Shown: piece after piece, positions 24,514-36,310 of the stretch
Position numbering within the stretch: the stretch's first letter is position 1
How the letters are laid out: the number at the start of each line of letters is the position of its first letter
Assembly: GCA_015501075.1 (NCBI GenBank)
Contig: JADNYJ010000037.1
Coordinates: forward strand, 124,001 to 188,000
Direction: 5' to 3'
DNA from: Gymnopilus junonius
Taxonomy: Eukaryota; Basidiomycota; Agaricomycetes; Agaricales; Galerinaceae
DNA length: 64,000 bases
The notes under the pieces: model-generated
Told to the model about the DNA's origin: nothing
Seen by the model: the letters and a program-made list of their open reading frames with translations, nothing else
Databases searched by the model: none
Position numbers and translations under genes: made by a program

Positions 24514-27500
24514 ATGCCGGTCGTAACCACCTTTCCGCCCTCAAAGGACGTCTTCGACGACGACGATGACGACGATGGGTGGCAAGACATGCCAGTCATC
24601 CGCGAGGACACCTCCCTGAGCGGGCTCGACGAAGAAGACCAGAAGAAGTACCACTACCAGCTCCCATCGACTTCCAAGACCTCTACCAACGCCACAGGGA
24701 ACCTGATCGACGTCGACGATCTGGGAATGAGTGGCGATCGAAGCTGGACAACAAGAACGAGTCGGAGTATACCCGGTTACGGGTGAACGAGGAGGAGGAT
24801 GCGGATGAGGTGCATCTGCGGACCAAGTACCTGTTCGACGAGGACAAGGCGATGACGCCCCTCAGTCAGATGCAGGCGACGAAGAACCTGTTGACAGAGG
24901 CGCAGAGGATTGCGTATGTTGGCTTGTGTGCGCTGACCACTCGGGAGATGGTGCAGAGCTTGAAGGCGGCGAAGCGGAAGGAGCTCAAGACCTCGATCCA
25001 GAACATGGAGCTCTGGGCGCTGAAGATTATGGGAAGATTGTATTATCATATGGAGTTGGAGACGCAAGGTATGTTTATTTTTTGAGTACGTTATGTTGGC
25101 TGACTATTTTATTTCTATAGAACAAAAGATGATTGAGAGTCTGGCAGAGCACGGTGTGCTAGCCAGCGACCTTGTTCCGGCGCTGATGACTACCCATACT
25201 GTCGCTAATCCAGAGTATGACCCCGAAGAGGCCCGCAGAAAGGCAGAGAGCACTGTCCCGGATCGCCCTGAGTCTCCCGAGTCACTGTCAGATCAAACTC
25301 TCGTCAACGAACCCCTTGACTCTGAAGAAGAGGGAAGCAAAACACCGACAGCACCTCAATCTCCAGTGCTGGATAAATCTCCCCCCCCAGACCCTGCCAC
25401 CACCACAGAGCACCCAGCAGCACCTCTCACGCAAACACGGACCACCACGAAAGTGCTGCAAGACACCACAACCTCCATCCCAGGCGTATCAACCTCCCTG
25501 AGCACGACCGACGAGTCCGTAACACTGGACATCCGTTGGACAGTACTCTGCGATCTCTTCCTCATCCTGATAGCAGACAGCGTGTACGACGCCCGCTCTC
25601 GGGTCCTTCTCGAACAAGTCGCTTTGAAACTCGGTCTTGGTTGGCTGGACGTTGTGAAATTTGAGAGCCGTGTCTCTCAGGCTCTCGAGATTCAAGAGGA
25701 CATCGAGACTCTCGAGCAAGCGGATATCGTGGAAGGTGCACGAAAGGCCGGGAACAGAAGGCGGTATGTGATGCTTGGACTAGCGACAATCGGTGGTGGA
25801 CTGGTGATTGGCTTGAGTGCGGGCCTGTTGGCACCAGTTATCGGGCTTGGACTGGCGGGTGCGCTGACGACTGTGGGTGTGACGGGAACGGGGGCGTTTC
25901 TGGGCGGTACGGCGGGCGCGGCTGTTATTACTACTGGTGGTGTGCTTACAGGGTCGGGCATTGCTGTGAGAGGTATGGTGAGGCGGACACAGCAAGTTCG
26001 AACGTTTGATATTCTGCCGCTGCATAATAATAAACGGGTGAATTGTATTTTAACTGTTCCTGGGTATGTTCGTATTTTTTTTTCTGCCAAGCAGCTTTTA
26101 TTCACAAATTATTGTTGTTGTATAGATTCATGAATGGGATGAACGACGACGTCCGTCTGCCGTTTTCGGTGCTCGATCCAATCGTAGGGGACGTGTTCAG
26201 CGTGCTCTGGGAGCCGGAGATGATCAGGGAGACGGGTAGCGCGCTCAAGATCCTCACAGGGGAGGTGCTATCCCAGATCGGCATGACCGTGCTGCAGGCG
26301 ACTGTGATGACGGGATTGATGACGGCTTTGCAGTGGCCCGTCAGTGAGTTGAAAAATTTTTTTTTCACATTTCTTGTTCTGTGATTTTTTGGTCCAGTAC
26401 TAATCAACGCTCCTTCCAGTCCTCACCAAACTTGGATACCTCATCGACAACCCATGGTCCAACGCCCTGGACCGTGCACGCGCAGCAGGCCGAGTCCTCG
26501 CCGACGTCCTCATCCAACGCCACCTCGGTGTGCGGCCCATAGCCCTGATCGGATTCTCCCTGGGCGCCAGGGTGATATTCTACGCACTCATAGAACTTGC
26601 CAAGCAAAAGGCTTTTGGGATCGTACAAGATGTCTTCCTGCTTGGTGCAACGCTCACTGTGTCCCAGAAACAGTGGCTCGAGACACGCAGTGTGGTTGGG
26701 GGAAGATATGTGAATGCGTACGCGAAGAACGATTGGGTCTTGAATTATCTGTTTAGGGCGACGAGTGGTGGCGTGGGCGCAGTTGCGGGTCTCAGGGCAG
26801 TGGAGGGTGTTCCCGGATTGGAGAATGTGGATGTGACGGATAAAATTGCGGGACATATGAGTTATAGGACGTTCATGCCACTTATACTTGATCAGTTAGG
26901 TTTCCCGGTTTTCTCGGATTTCTTCGATGAGCCTGAGGTGGGTAGCCTCTTATTTTTTTCTTCACTTTGATTGGACCTATGACTCACCTTTTTTATATCT
27001 TTTTTTATTCATCAGGAACCGGACTTTGACGAAGAAAGAATAGTCGTTCGGGAAGATGACAACCAGAAGAAGAGTGGTTGGTTTTCGTCTTCGTCCTCCA
27101 AGAGGGCATCCATGGGCCCACAAAAACCGGTTCAGAGGCCGCCTTCTACGGCTACGTTTGCTGGCATCCAGAGGAGGAATAAAACGGAGAAGGAGAAGGA
27201 TGCGACTACTGATAAACCAAGTCAAAGCCCGAACCCGACCGGAAGTGAAGATGTAGTTGCAAATGGCAAGGCTGAAGCTGAGGTCGCAGCTGGTGTAGAA
27301 GATGACGATGAGGATCTACCGCCAAGGATGAGCACGCCCCACGCTCATGTTACATCTTCGCCCGCCCTGGTGTTGTGCCATTACCTTCTGGGTCGGGGTC
27401 GGGTAGGAGCACCCCAACTCCTTTATCAAGGTCTTCTTCCCCTGCCCCAGCACCGTATTCGAACGCTTTTGCTTCCTCGTCAAAGTCGCATTTGAACGCA

Positions 27501-27722
27501 TCTTCGTCTTCATCGACCACTGCGACTTCTGCTTCTGAGCATGTGAAGAACTCGAGCTCAAGCTCCAGTCCGAGCCCTAGTATACCCATGCACGCTGGAT
27601 TTGATTTGAATGCGATCAAGGATGCTATTAAGGAGGTTGAGGTGACAGGACGGGCAATGATGTGGATGGACAAACCCAACCCAAACCCAAGCACAGACAG
27701 CAAAGAAGTCGTTCCTCACTAG
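24514..27722 (+). CDS. DUF726/TMCO4-family membrane alpha/beta-hydrolase
   Basis: Four short introns (25,069-25,120; 26,064-26,125; 26,344-26,419; 26,938-27,015) join the exons in frame. Features in order: acidic N-terminus, helical region (AQRIAYVGLCALTTREMVQ), Ser/Thr/Pro-rich linker, DIRWTVLCDLFLILIADSVYD, a glycine-rich hydrophobic pair (LATIGGGLVIGLSAGLLAP..., VITTGGVLTGSGIAVRGM), then the hydrolase core with nucleophile motif GFSLGARV (GxSxG) near 26,550 and LLGATLT. This order matches the fungal DUF726/TMCO4 family, membrane proteins of largely unknown substrate. Exon 1 has an apparent one-base frame change near 24,725 (between LIDVDDLG and NEWRSKLDNK). The Ser/Pro-rich tail shifts frame near 27,350 and meets a TAG at 27,720. 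The core is well supported; the ends are not. Confidence 0.8.
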
Positions 27723-28875
27723 ACTCGTTCCGCCGTCGACGGCTACGAGGTCCCAGTCGACACCACCGTCGCAATACCAAGCACAATTATCCCCTGGGAG
27801 AATAACGCTCACATGAGGTCGAGTTCGTTGGACTCTGATCCTGATGTTGATCCATATGCTGAGGATGTGCAAACTTATCCTGGGTTTTCGAGTCATTCTC
27901 GTCCCCTTTGACTGGCGCTGGTGCATCTGCTAGTGCCTTCGCTCAGCTTCTACTTCGAGATTGGACGACTTTGCTTCCTCGTCCTATTCCGCATTTTCCT
28001 CTGCTGCTTCCTCCGCAGCTGAGCGAGCGTCGAGTTCATACACCAACCTAACGTCGAGTTTGAGCTCAAAGATGCCTAGCACCAGCTCCTTGGGGTTAGG
28101 GAGGAAGTCTTCTTTGTCCTTTGGGAGTCCATTTGGGGATGGGGAGGATGAGGAGGATATGGGTATGGGGGACAATCTACAGCCCGTCCCACTTTTTCAA
28201 ATACCAATGCGAGTAGGAGTACGAGTAACCGCTGGCGCTGGGGTTACCCCCCGAGGACGATATCGCGCCTTCTTGGGGGTTGCCTTCTTCATCGTTTGCT
28301 TCCACGTCAGCCTCATCCACTGCGTCGGCCTTTTCTTCAGCAGCTTCAGCGGCATCCGCGTTCTCTTCGTCAGCTGCAGCATCAGCACGTCTGCCGCCAC
28401 GTCATTGGCAGGACGGTATGGGAATGGAATAGGAATTCCGTCGCCTCCGAGCATGCTCAACCCGTTCTCTTCTACATCTGCATCTGCATCTGCCTCCTCT
28501 CTTCCTCTTCTCCTTCCTTTGGATCGACTCTCGGTTTTGGCACCCCTTCAACCTTTGGGAATGGGATTGGGAATACCCTCCGAGACGCATCTTCCAATCT
28601 GAGCTTTGGTTCCGGATCGTCTTTCGCAGATAGAATACCGTTGCCTGCGCCAAGTGCGCTGTCGTTTGGAGGGATAGACGGGTCGCTGGAGGCTGTGAAT
28701 GGGATGATCGGACGTGGGAGTGGGCAGAAGGAGGATGCGTGGAGTATACCCCCTCTGAGCCTAGGTAGCCTTGGTACAGGCGGGTTTGGGATTGGGGATG
28801 TTGGCGATAACCGGGAGAAGAGGAGGACAGGGTTGGATGGTGCGCCTGGGTTTGGGTCTAATCCCTGGTCGTGAG
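27723..28875 (+). pseudogene. low-complexity 3' continuation of the DUF726 gene
   Basis: After the TAG at 27,720 the same frame still reads sense-like text (SAVDGYEVPVDTTVAIPSTI). Ser/Gly/Phe-rich tails follow in shifting frames, for example SSLSFGSPFGDGEDEEDMG (about 28,105-28,165) and GDVGDNREKRRTGLDGAPGF near the end. This is probably a disordered C-terminal tail that has drifted, or a tail broken by indels. Confidence 0.4.
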
Positions 28876-29760
28876 GCATGAGGCATTGTCCGTTTATTTG
28901 CGCGGCAGCGGCAGCGTAAGTCTGATTCACCCCTGAGCCGTCGGTTTATACTGTAGAATCTAGATTTGTGCCGATTGGGCTGAAGTGGGTTCTTGGTCCT
29001 CGTTTTTGCATTTTGAATTTCATGCCTTTCCGTGCGAGGCAGGTTGTTCGGACTATAAATCCTTTCCCTTATCTTTTCTTTCATTTCTTTTCGTGTTCAT
29101 GCTGTCATTATTTCAACATCATCGTTCATTCTAATTTGTTCATTCCATAACCTGTCCATTCCGATATGATTTCGTGCTGTCTTTTCTTCGTCCTTCTTTT
29201 CTTATTTTTGTCGCATACTACGTTCATACATTCATACGTACATACAGACCATACAGGCACACCACATTCTTCAGCTAGGACGTACATGTTGGATATGATA
29301 TAGTTTTGAATCGTATAGTCAGATTATTATGTACAGTGGAAATGCCTGCGTAAAAAGAATCGAAGACGAATCAAACGAGACAGGTGCAGGACTGTGACCT
29401 ACCTTCTCCTGTTTACAGACCGAATGGAACCGGTCGCCAAATGAGGTGTCAGCGAGAGCAAAGTGGGGGTCTACCCCGGTCTAGCTTGATATAAAGCTCG
29501 GATTGAAGGCGATCGCATCCATTTCAGAGTAAGACGCTCTAAATTTCGTTTGAGCATCACTTTTGGCGTCATCCGACATTTTCTGGCATTTCCTCCACCA
29601 TTGGATATTGTCCGCTGATCTTGGTGAGGATAATGATCTTCAACAAGAGGAAGACATAGCATAGCATTACTAACATACGACATATGATAATATTGCTGCA
29701 ATAAATGTGGATGTTAGTTCCTACTACGAATGAATTGCATATGAAATGAGGCTCACGTTC
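28876..29760. other. intergenic, no gene seen
   Basis: T-rich on the plus strand up to 29,300, fitting 3' flanking sequence. No supported ORF. Confidence 0.4.
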
Positions 29761-30017
29761 TTATACAGCGACAGTAATGCCAGCCTTTGTCCTCTCCTCC
29801 TCCCTTTCCTTGTACTTCTTCTGCGACTCTTGCTGTTTTAACATGGCTTTGATCTGGCGCTGTCTTTTCCTCCTTCCTTTCCCTCTCTTTCCACCAGTGA
29901 GCACGATCGGCTCGTCATTTTCTGCTTGCGTTTCGCAGCCTCTTCAGCCCGGACTTTCTCTCGCTTCTTTCTCGTTTGCGTAGGGTCGTTGTCATCGCAG
30001 TTTTGAGAAGTTGCCAT
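29761..30017 (-). CDS. small, highly charged hypothetical protein
   Basis: The minus strand reads MATSQNCDDNDPTQTRKKRE then KVRAEEAAKRKQ. After a one-frame change near 29,930 it continues ENDEPIVLTGGKRGKGRRKR, QRQIKAMLKQQESQKKYKER and EEERTKAGITVAV, then stop. The two halves are both Lys/Glu-rich and helix-forming, so they likely belong to one product of about 85 residues, with an unrecognised intron or an indel between. I do not recognise the family. Confidence 0.4.
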
Positions 30018-30498
30018 AGTGGGTGTTGAATTTCGACATTCGTCTACTCTTACCTGATTTTGGAAAAAAATCGTCAGTAACAAAAGTTTAGGATGATAAT
30101 TAAGAAACGAACAAGGGTGGAGAATTTCGTTGATTTGCCATCGGTAACCCGCAGGAGGCATGGGTATTCGCGAGTATCCGTAGCATCCTCATCTTCGTGC
30201 TTCATAGCTGCATCCTCGCCGTCATGAGTGACTACGAACCATCGAAATATCTATGAGTTCGAGCTAGCAGATTATTTGAGATTCCATACGTCGTTTGTGA
30301 GTTAACCATATCGAACCATGGTCCTGCGTTGACTCAAATAGAGCAGTCAGGTTTTCAGGAACTTTGCAAAAACATTTTTAGAGGAGAATTGTTCAAAGAT
30401 TAGACTGAGGACGTACGGTATCGTGGTCAACCAGCTGCATGTGCATGTGCAAGACTCGGTAGATTTGGAAATTCATTAATTCGATGTTTATGTAATTA

Positions 30499-30840
30499 TT
30501 GTCTCACGTGCATCCTACTGGAAGAATTGGCTGGAAAGCTTTCAAATTTTTATTTCTCAACCATATACTCTCTCATTCGAGCCTTGGGTACTACAACAAC
30601 CTTCTAATATCGTTATTAAAGGCTCGCTCCAGTATATTTGAACTTCTTCATGGACTCGGAAACCTGCAGATCAAGGTCTGTCGAGAATTGTGCTTTCGCA
30701 ATCACAAAACTTGCGGGCCAGCACTGGTCGGCAATAAATTTCTCTCTCGCGTTGAGATCGTGGAAGATTTGCACGCACAAAGCACCGCCCATGTATTTAA
30801 AATAAGCATCTTTCGAAACGTTCAAGGGAAGAAATGGTGA
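30499..30840 (+). pseudogene. F-box family C-terminal fragment
   Basis: From about 30,590 the text YNNLLISLLKARSSIFELL then GNLQIKVCRELCFRNHKTCGP matches the C-terminal part of the complete copy at 32,316 (YNDVLVYLLKARLDSIKFLP...). The N-terminal two-thirds are missing. Confidence 0.6.
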
Positions 30841-31290
30841 TAATTGTCAGTTAAATCTTGCGAAGATAACTGGCGAATACGGCTTCAAGTTGATTTGATG
30901 TCGATAATTGTGAGTAAATTGGGCATTCTGATATGTGTAAATTGATAGAAGGCTAACATCGACTCGTTAGCGTACTGCACTGCTATGACGCCCGCGCCCA
31001 TCTGTGAGCCAAAAAAATAGGCATCGCCTGACGCCAAGCAAAGAACGCTCCGCGAAATTCAGATATTAAAGCACCGAGCGCAGGAATTTGGCGAAATAGA
31101 GAACGCTCAAATATAATATTTTTCCCCATTAACCGTTTGACCTTTGCTGCCACAACTTTTGCCGTTCACCCGATTCTTTTCGACTCGAGTCAGTACGGGA
31201 CCGAACTGGATATATTATCCAGGAAGCAGGTGAGTTATAATCATGAATAGTAACCTGCCCAGTTGACAGAGTTCTATCTAGGGTCATTTC

Positions 31291-31801
31291 GTGAAACAGA
31301 CCTTTCCAATGTACCGCCGTGAAAGACGTGGCGACCTCGATACATCGGATGGTGGGGAACTCTACAAGCTTTGCAGCATACGCGATGGAGGTCCTTGCAC
31401 TAGTTGCGATATCGATTGTTGTCGGTATGATTATAATGCACGGTCGTGTAATGATCTCCTGTCGCACTTGTTACAGGTGGAGACGAGTTCCTTCCGCCCT
31501 CGAAAAATTTGCAATCAAGGCACGGGACATTAATTGGGATGTCATACAACAGCTTTGCCTCCCAAGTCGCGATGCTACAATGTTGTTGACGGAGAACAGG
31601 CCGCTGTCCTGCATCAAGCTTGTGGATTACCGTTATGAAAGTGAATTAATGCCGTCTATTGAACCAGACAAGAGGCATCTTCTTTCGGAGCACAGAAAGC
31701 AAGGAATGGAGATAGGACTTTACGTCGAACCATTTGACGAGGACTGGAAGGGTCATAAATTGGATCTAATAGCTAGTTTGCGGATTGACAAACTTCAGTG
31801 A
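31291..31801 (+). pseudogene. F-box family member with internal deletion
   Basis: The leader GELYKLCSIRDGGPCTSC (31,348-31,404) is followed almost at once by the family C-terminus in another frame: FAIKARDINWDVIQQLCLPS, then LSCIKLVDYRYESELMPSIE and HRKQGMEIGLYVEPFDEDW, ending at 31,801. The F-box and LRR middle, over 1 kb in intact copies, is gone. This looks like a deletion derivative. Confidence 0.65.
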
Positions 31802-32315
31802 CGATAAAAATGACCATTGGTCGGCTTTGGCTCTCTTTTGTTTAAAAAGGTTTACAGTTACGTTGGTCTTCAATTGAATCTACTTATTGAACCCATGTCC
31901 TGACTCCCGAACTTGAACTTACCAGCACGTCTTTTCGTTTGTGTTCTTTCAAAGGCTAGTCTATCATTACTGTATATAAGAACCCCTTTGATAACTGAAA
32001 TACAATATACCCTTTGTGATCGAAAACGCGTCCCTTCTCCCTTCTTCCAAATTTGACAAGACACAGGTTATAAAAAAGTGGTCTACATGAACGGTCTTGA
32101 CTGCTCCTCCACCACTCGATTACCCGTTCCTCCTCTACTTTTTGAACAATACCTGACTGGTCTTCTTGAGACGATAGGTGGTCTACAATTTTGAACGATA
32201 ACATTACGTCTTTACAAGTAAGGTTAGGACACTCCTTATAATCAATCAGTCTTTTTAATTAGCGATGCGTCTAGGTTAAATTCGATTTCTCGGCCAGTGT
32301 CTTTAGACTTGACCT
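31802..32315. other. intergenic, upstream of the intact F-box gene
   Basis: No gene seen. Confidence 0.4.
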
Positions 32316-33923
32316 ATGCGCCGCTGTGATAATTGTGGTAGTCTCAATTCTTCACTGGATGAAGGAGACCTCTGCAATATATACAATGGGGTTCCTTGCG
32401 CTACTTGCAAGCAACTGTCGCTCTTGAACTTACAGATAGCAGAAGCGAAAGACCACATGGAGAAGCTCCTCCACGAGCGCCGAAGGATGAAATCAGAACG
32501 CAACCGGGATCACGATCTTCTGAATGCTTGTCTGCCCCCGGAAATAACCGCCCGCATATTCGAATTGTATGTCGCACCAACGTCAGAACCCAATCACAGC
32601 AAACGGGTCCCGAGCTCGCCCATGATATTGGTTGCAGTCTGCCAGGCATGGCGTGACTTAGCCGAGCGTACACCAAGTCTGTGGGTATCTGTCCGGATAA
32701 ATCTCACTAAAGATACCAAAGACGCCAGTCTGCAGACCCTCACTCGTCATATCCGTTGTTCTGGCTCCCACCATCTCTTCATTCAGATTCGCCTCCTTGA
32801 GGATGAAACGCGAACTAATGCTGATATCGGAGCAATATACGCCGCTTTTCTCGATACACTCAGCACCTGTTCTAAACGGTGGCAAGTCCTCGATTGCGAT
32901 ATCACAAAAGAGTTCTGGGAGCGTCTACGTCTCTGTCTTTGTGCTGGTACCGACCCCATTGAGGCACCGGGAATTGTTGCTCCTTTCTTGCAAACGCTCC
33001 GACTGTACTCTTTACGTGGTGATATTCTAACGGAAGAAGACGTATTCTCCCGTGGGCTATTGGACGTAACTGCTGTGCCCCAATTTAACCCCACTCATGT
33101 TAGTCTGGAATGTATAGCACCGCCATTCATCGATATTAACTGGACTAACGTTCAGAAGTTATCAGTCCGCAATATACGTCTCGAAGATGCTCTTGATTTA
33201 CTCGGTACAACTGAGCAAATGACCGATTGCGCATTTCATATGCACGAAAAATGGTTTTACGCCATCCCAAGGGAGCAAAAAATGCATCTCATGATTACAT
33301 CCCTCGACATTGGTTTTGAGGGACAGAAAGGCGTCACGATCTTTTTTGATTTGGTGACTCTGCCCTCCCTACAAAGACTAGCCATCAATCTATGCACACA
33401 TACGCTTCCGGCGTATAGTTTCGAACAATTTTTGAAACGCTCTGCGTGCCCTCTGCAGGTGCTGTCCCTGGATGGGGTAAGAAGTACATCCGACCTTGTC
33501 GATATTCTAAAGACCACTCCGTTGCTTCAAAAACTGGCTATGATATCTCACCCATACGACCAGCCAAAATATGGGTACAACGACGTTCTGGTGTATTTAT
33601 TGAAGGCACGCTTGGATAGTATCAAATTCCTCCCTGTACTCGAAGTCCTTTTGATCAGGACTCGCGATATTAATTGGGATGCTGTAGCGGACCTGTGCCT
33701 CGCCATTCATGGAGATGAAGCTTCTGGTCCACCCAACGTGGTCCAGAAGCCCCTCTCATGCATCAAGATCGTGGACTATTACACGCAGAACGGACCTCTA
33801 GCATCTTTTGAACAAGAGAAGATAGGCCTTCTCTCTGAAAGCCGTGACAAGCAAGGAATGGTAAAGAGTTCTACATCAGACCTTTCGACGATGACAATCA
33901 GATTCGGCGTCAAATGGATTTGA
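32316..33923 (+). CDS. F-box protein with N-terminal Cys motif, most complete copy
   Basis: A single 535-codon ORF, the longest unbroken member of the local family. Order: MRRCDNCGSLN...LCNIYNGVPCATC (Cys pairs, residues 4-31), a charged helix (LQIAEAKDHMEKLLHERRRM), the F-box-like LPPEITARIFELYV and LVAVCQAWRDLAERTPSLW (about residues 70-125), then LRR-like repeats (FLQTLRLYSLRGD, LPSLQRLAINLCTHTLP, CPLQVLSLDGV, LLQKLAMISHP) and the C-terminal PLSCIKIVDYYTQNGP. Compared with siblings, the last 20 residues after KQGMV look frameshifted (siblings read GLYVEPF-like text), so the true end may differ. Probable substrate receptor for an SCF ubiquitin ligase. It is the F-box member of the right arm of the inverted duplication. 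Confidence 0.8.
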   Translation: MRRCDNCGSLNSSLDEGDLCNIYNGVPCATCKQLSLLNLQIAEAKDHMEKLLHERRRMKSERNRDHDLLNACLPPEITARIFELYVAPTSEPNHSKRVPSSPMILVAVCQAWRDLAERTPSLWVSVRINLTKDTKDASLQTLTRHIRCSGSHHLFIQIRLLEDETRTNADIGAIYAAFLDTLSTCSKRWQVLDCDITKEFWERLRLCLCAGTDPIEAPGIVAPFLQTLRLYSLRGDILTEEDVFSRGLLDVTAVPQFNPTHVSLECIAPPFIDINWTNVQKLSVRNIRLEDALDLLGTTEQMTDCAFHMHEKWFYAIPREQKMHLMITSLDIGFEGQKGVTIFFDLVTLPSLQRLAINLCTHTLPAYSFEQFLKRSACPLQVLSLDGVRSTSDLVDILKTTPLLQKLAMISHPYDQPKYGYNDVLVYLLKARLDSIKFLPVLEVLLIRTRDINWDAVADLCLAIHGDEASGPPNVVQKPLSCIKIVDYYTQNGPLASFEQEKIGLLSESRDKQGMVKSSTSDLSTMTIRFGVKWI

Positions 33924-34469
33924 TGTCTGGGGCGCAGATTGAGATTTTGGAAGAACATGGACGTCCTTACCAGGATTTCCGAGTTAGTTATGACGATCCG
34001 TTCAATTTTTAAATAAGCAGCTTAGACAGCATGGTGACCGACCTCTACATCGAACCAACTACATAGTCATCATAGATATGGCGTGATATTTGGATTTCAG
34101 AGTGATAAATAGTATAAGTAGTATTTCAACTCTTGTCGCGAATTTCCACAATATCGAATAAAACATTAAACAATGTGAATCAACCTAGTAAATGTTGAAT
34201 AAGTATATGAATTTAGAGATGTGCGAAATCATTTGGTAAATTGGACATTGCACTGATTGAAATGTGTAGTATACCAAGGTCGGGATAAATGGTATCCTGC
34301 AGAAACAAATTGGAATTAGTACGCGAGTGAATAAACTCGCAGTAAAAAAACAAGGTCAGACCCCTAAACCCACATTCGCTAATGAATTATGAAATACGCG
34401 GACACGCAACACGACACGTGACTGTTGGCCCTCTACTCTACACCGTCGGCGTCACGACCACCTGGCAAC
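33924..34469. other. intergenic, includes decayed F-box 3' sequence
   Basis: The first 150 bases still contain family-like C-terminal text (tggtgaccgacctctacatc, reading MVTDLYIEP). The rest is AT-rich without a gene. Confidence 0.45.
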
Positions 34470-35294
34470 ATGCTCGGTATGTCTTTCCAGATTCCCAAGC
34501 CTCTTTATTCCAACTGACCCCAGTTTTTTATGGTTCCAACAGTCGTAGGCCTAACAGATGGAATTGCGACTGGAAAATCCACAGTTTCCGGCGTCCTCAA
34601 GGCGCACAACGTCCCCATTATCGACGCGGATGTCATTGCGCGCGAAGTTGTAGCACCCGGCACATCTGGGCTTTCGAAAATCGCAAAGACCTTTGGTAGC
34701 GATGTTCTACTGCCGATGGTTCGCTTGATAGGAAGAAACTAGGCAGCATCGTCTTAATGATGCGGAGAAGCGGAGGCAGCTGACTGAGATCGTGCACCCT
34801 GCTGTGAGGAAAGCGATGCTGCTACAGGTGCTGTGGCATTGGATGACGGGGCATAAATATGTTATTCTGGATGTACCTCTGCTTATTGAGGGCCCATTGT
34901 GGCAGTGGGTTGGATTGATTGTCGTTGTATACTGGTCGGTTTTTCTTTGCTCGTTTAATCGATATATCTCATACGCCTTTATAGCTCAGAGGAAATTCAG
35001 CTTCAACGTTTAATTTCTCGAGATTCCTCCACCCCAGCGGAGGCCTCGTCACGTCTACGCTCACAAATCCCTATAGCGGACAAAGTAGCTTATGCAGACG
35101 TCGTCGTCGATAACTCTGGGACCAGGTCTGAACTGGAATCTCAAGTTGATAGTCTGGTGAAGCGACTCGAAAAAGAAGCAGGAAGCTGGCGTTGGATTGT
35201 TAGTTGGCTGGTCCCACCTGTGGGCCTTGCTTCAGCTGTGTGGACGTTGGTATGGAGGCGACTGAAAAGCATAGGGAAGGAGAAGACGGCGTGA
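34470..35294 (+). pseudogene. dephospho-CoA kinase copy, broken (right arm)
   Basis: A near-identical second copy of the gene at 15,311-16,139, in opposite orientation, with the same exon layout (ATGCTCG at 34,470; exon 2 from 34,543; exon 3 from 34,985). Two single-base losses break exon 2: near 34,714 (CCGATGG where the left copy has CCGGATGG) and near 34,755 (GTCTTAATG versus GTCTTTAATG). In addition the P-loop reads [10 protein letters not shown]: the first glycine of the Walker A motif is Asp. A substitution at a catalytic position cannot be a homopolymer artefact, which supports loss of function. Exon 3 stays intact through RLKSIGKEKTA, so the duplication is recent. Confidence 0.88.
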
Positions 35295-36310
35295 TGATAG
35301 TCAAGAGGACTGATGATCATGCTCGTTATTAAATGTATTTGTTTATTTTTTTGTCCTTTCCATGGCACATCTTGCTCATATACCTGGTTAGTTCGCTAGG
35401 GAGGTGTCGAGGAACTCTAAGTCACCACTATCTATAGCCACGGATCCATTAGAAGTGAGCACTTCTTCATTGTCCTGACTCGTAATAAGTTGACCTTGCA
35501 GCTTCAGATGTTGGAGGTTTTGAAACAAGTACATGGTATGCCCTACTCGCTATACATTTGTCCATGGCTGATTCCTTCTTCACCCGGTGACATTCTCAAG
35601 CGAAATAAATATCTTAGATACCTCCGACTATGACTGCAATACGTACATCCGCATCGGCTGTGCATGGACAACACTGCAGGGCGTAAACAACATCACACTG
35701 TTCAAATGAAGCCAGGATCGAGACGAAGTGGAAAGCTCTCGGCGGAAGTATATGGCGACGAAGTTCCTTTCTTCGAATGTTACTTGGGTCAAAGTGCACG
35801 GCGTGCTTGATGATTTGCCTATGTTTCAATTTCAAGTGGGAGGCATGGTTGGTGGAAGATAGTGAGGTATTTACATTTTCTTGGCTTCCTCTTTGCTTTT
35901 GCAGAAGACTCGATTCAAAGAAGGTACTGCATCTATTTCCAGGCTATGTTTGGTTAAGGTTTCTAAATCATTTGTACCGCGTTGGGCTCAGGAACTTCAA
36001 AACCTGAAATTCTAGAAATACAGCCCTCTCGTTGTTCTGCCTTTGGAGACAAAGTCCTTCATGACAATATAATGACGGACAGATAGCACGTTGAATGACT
36101 TGTGCGAATAGCACTAATATCTACTGCTTTTGCGAAGAGTTTGCTTGGCAGCTCTGGACAGCGCGCTCGGTGATAATCAATACCCTATTGGTCAATGTTG
36201 TGGGGACGCTTAGACCAGATCAACGAAGGCTGTGCAACGAGTCATTCAGCCGCTCACTTACATTACATATTTAATCCAGGATTCGGTTGCTGTCCTCTTT
36301 TCATTTTTCC
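35295..36310. other. intergenic between CoaE copy and kinase
   Basis: Short ORFs only. The GTPase-like relic found at the matching place in the left arm is absent here. Confidence 0.45.
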
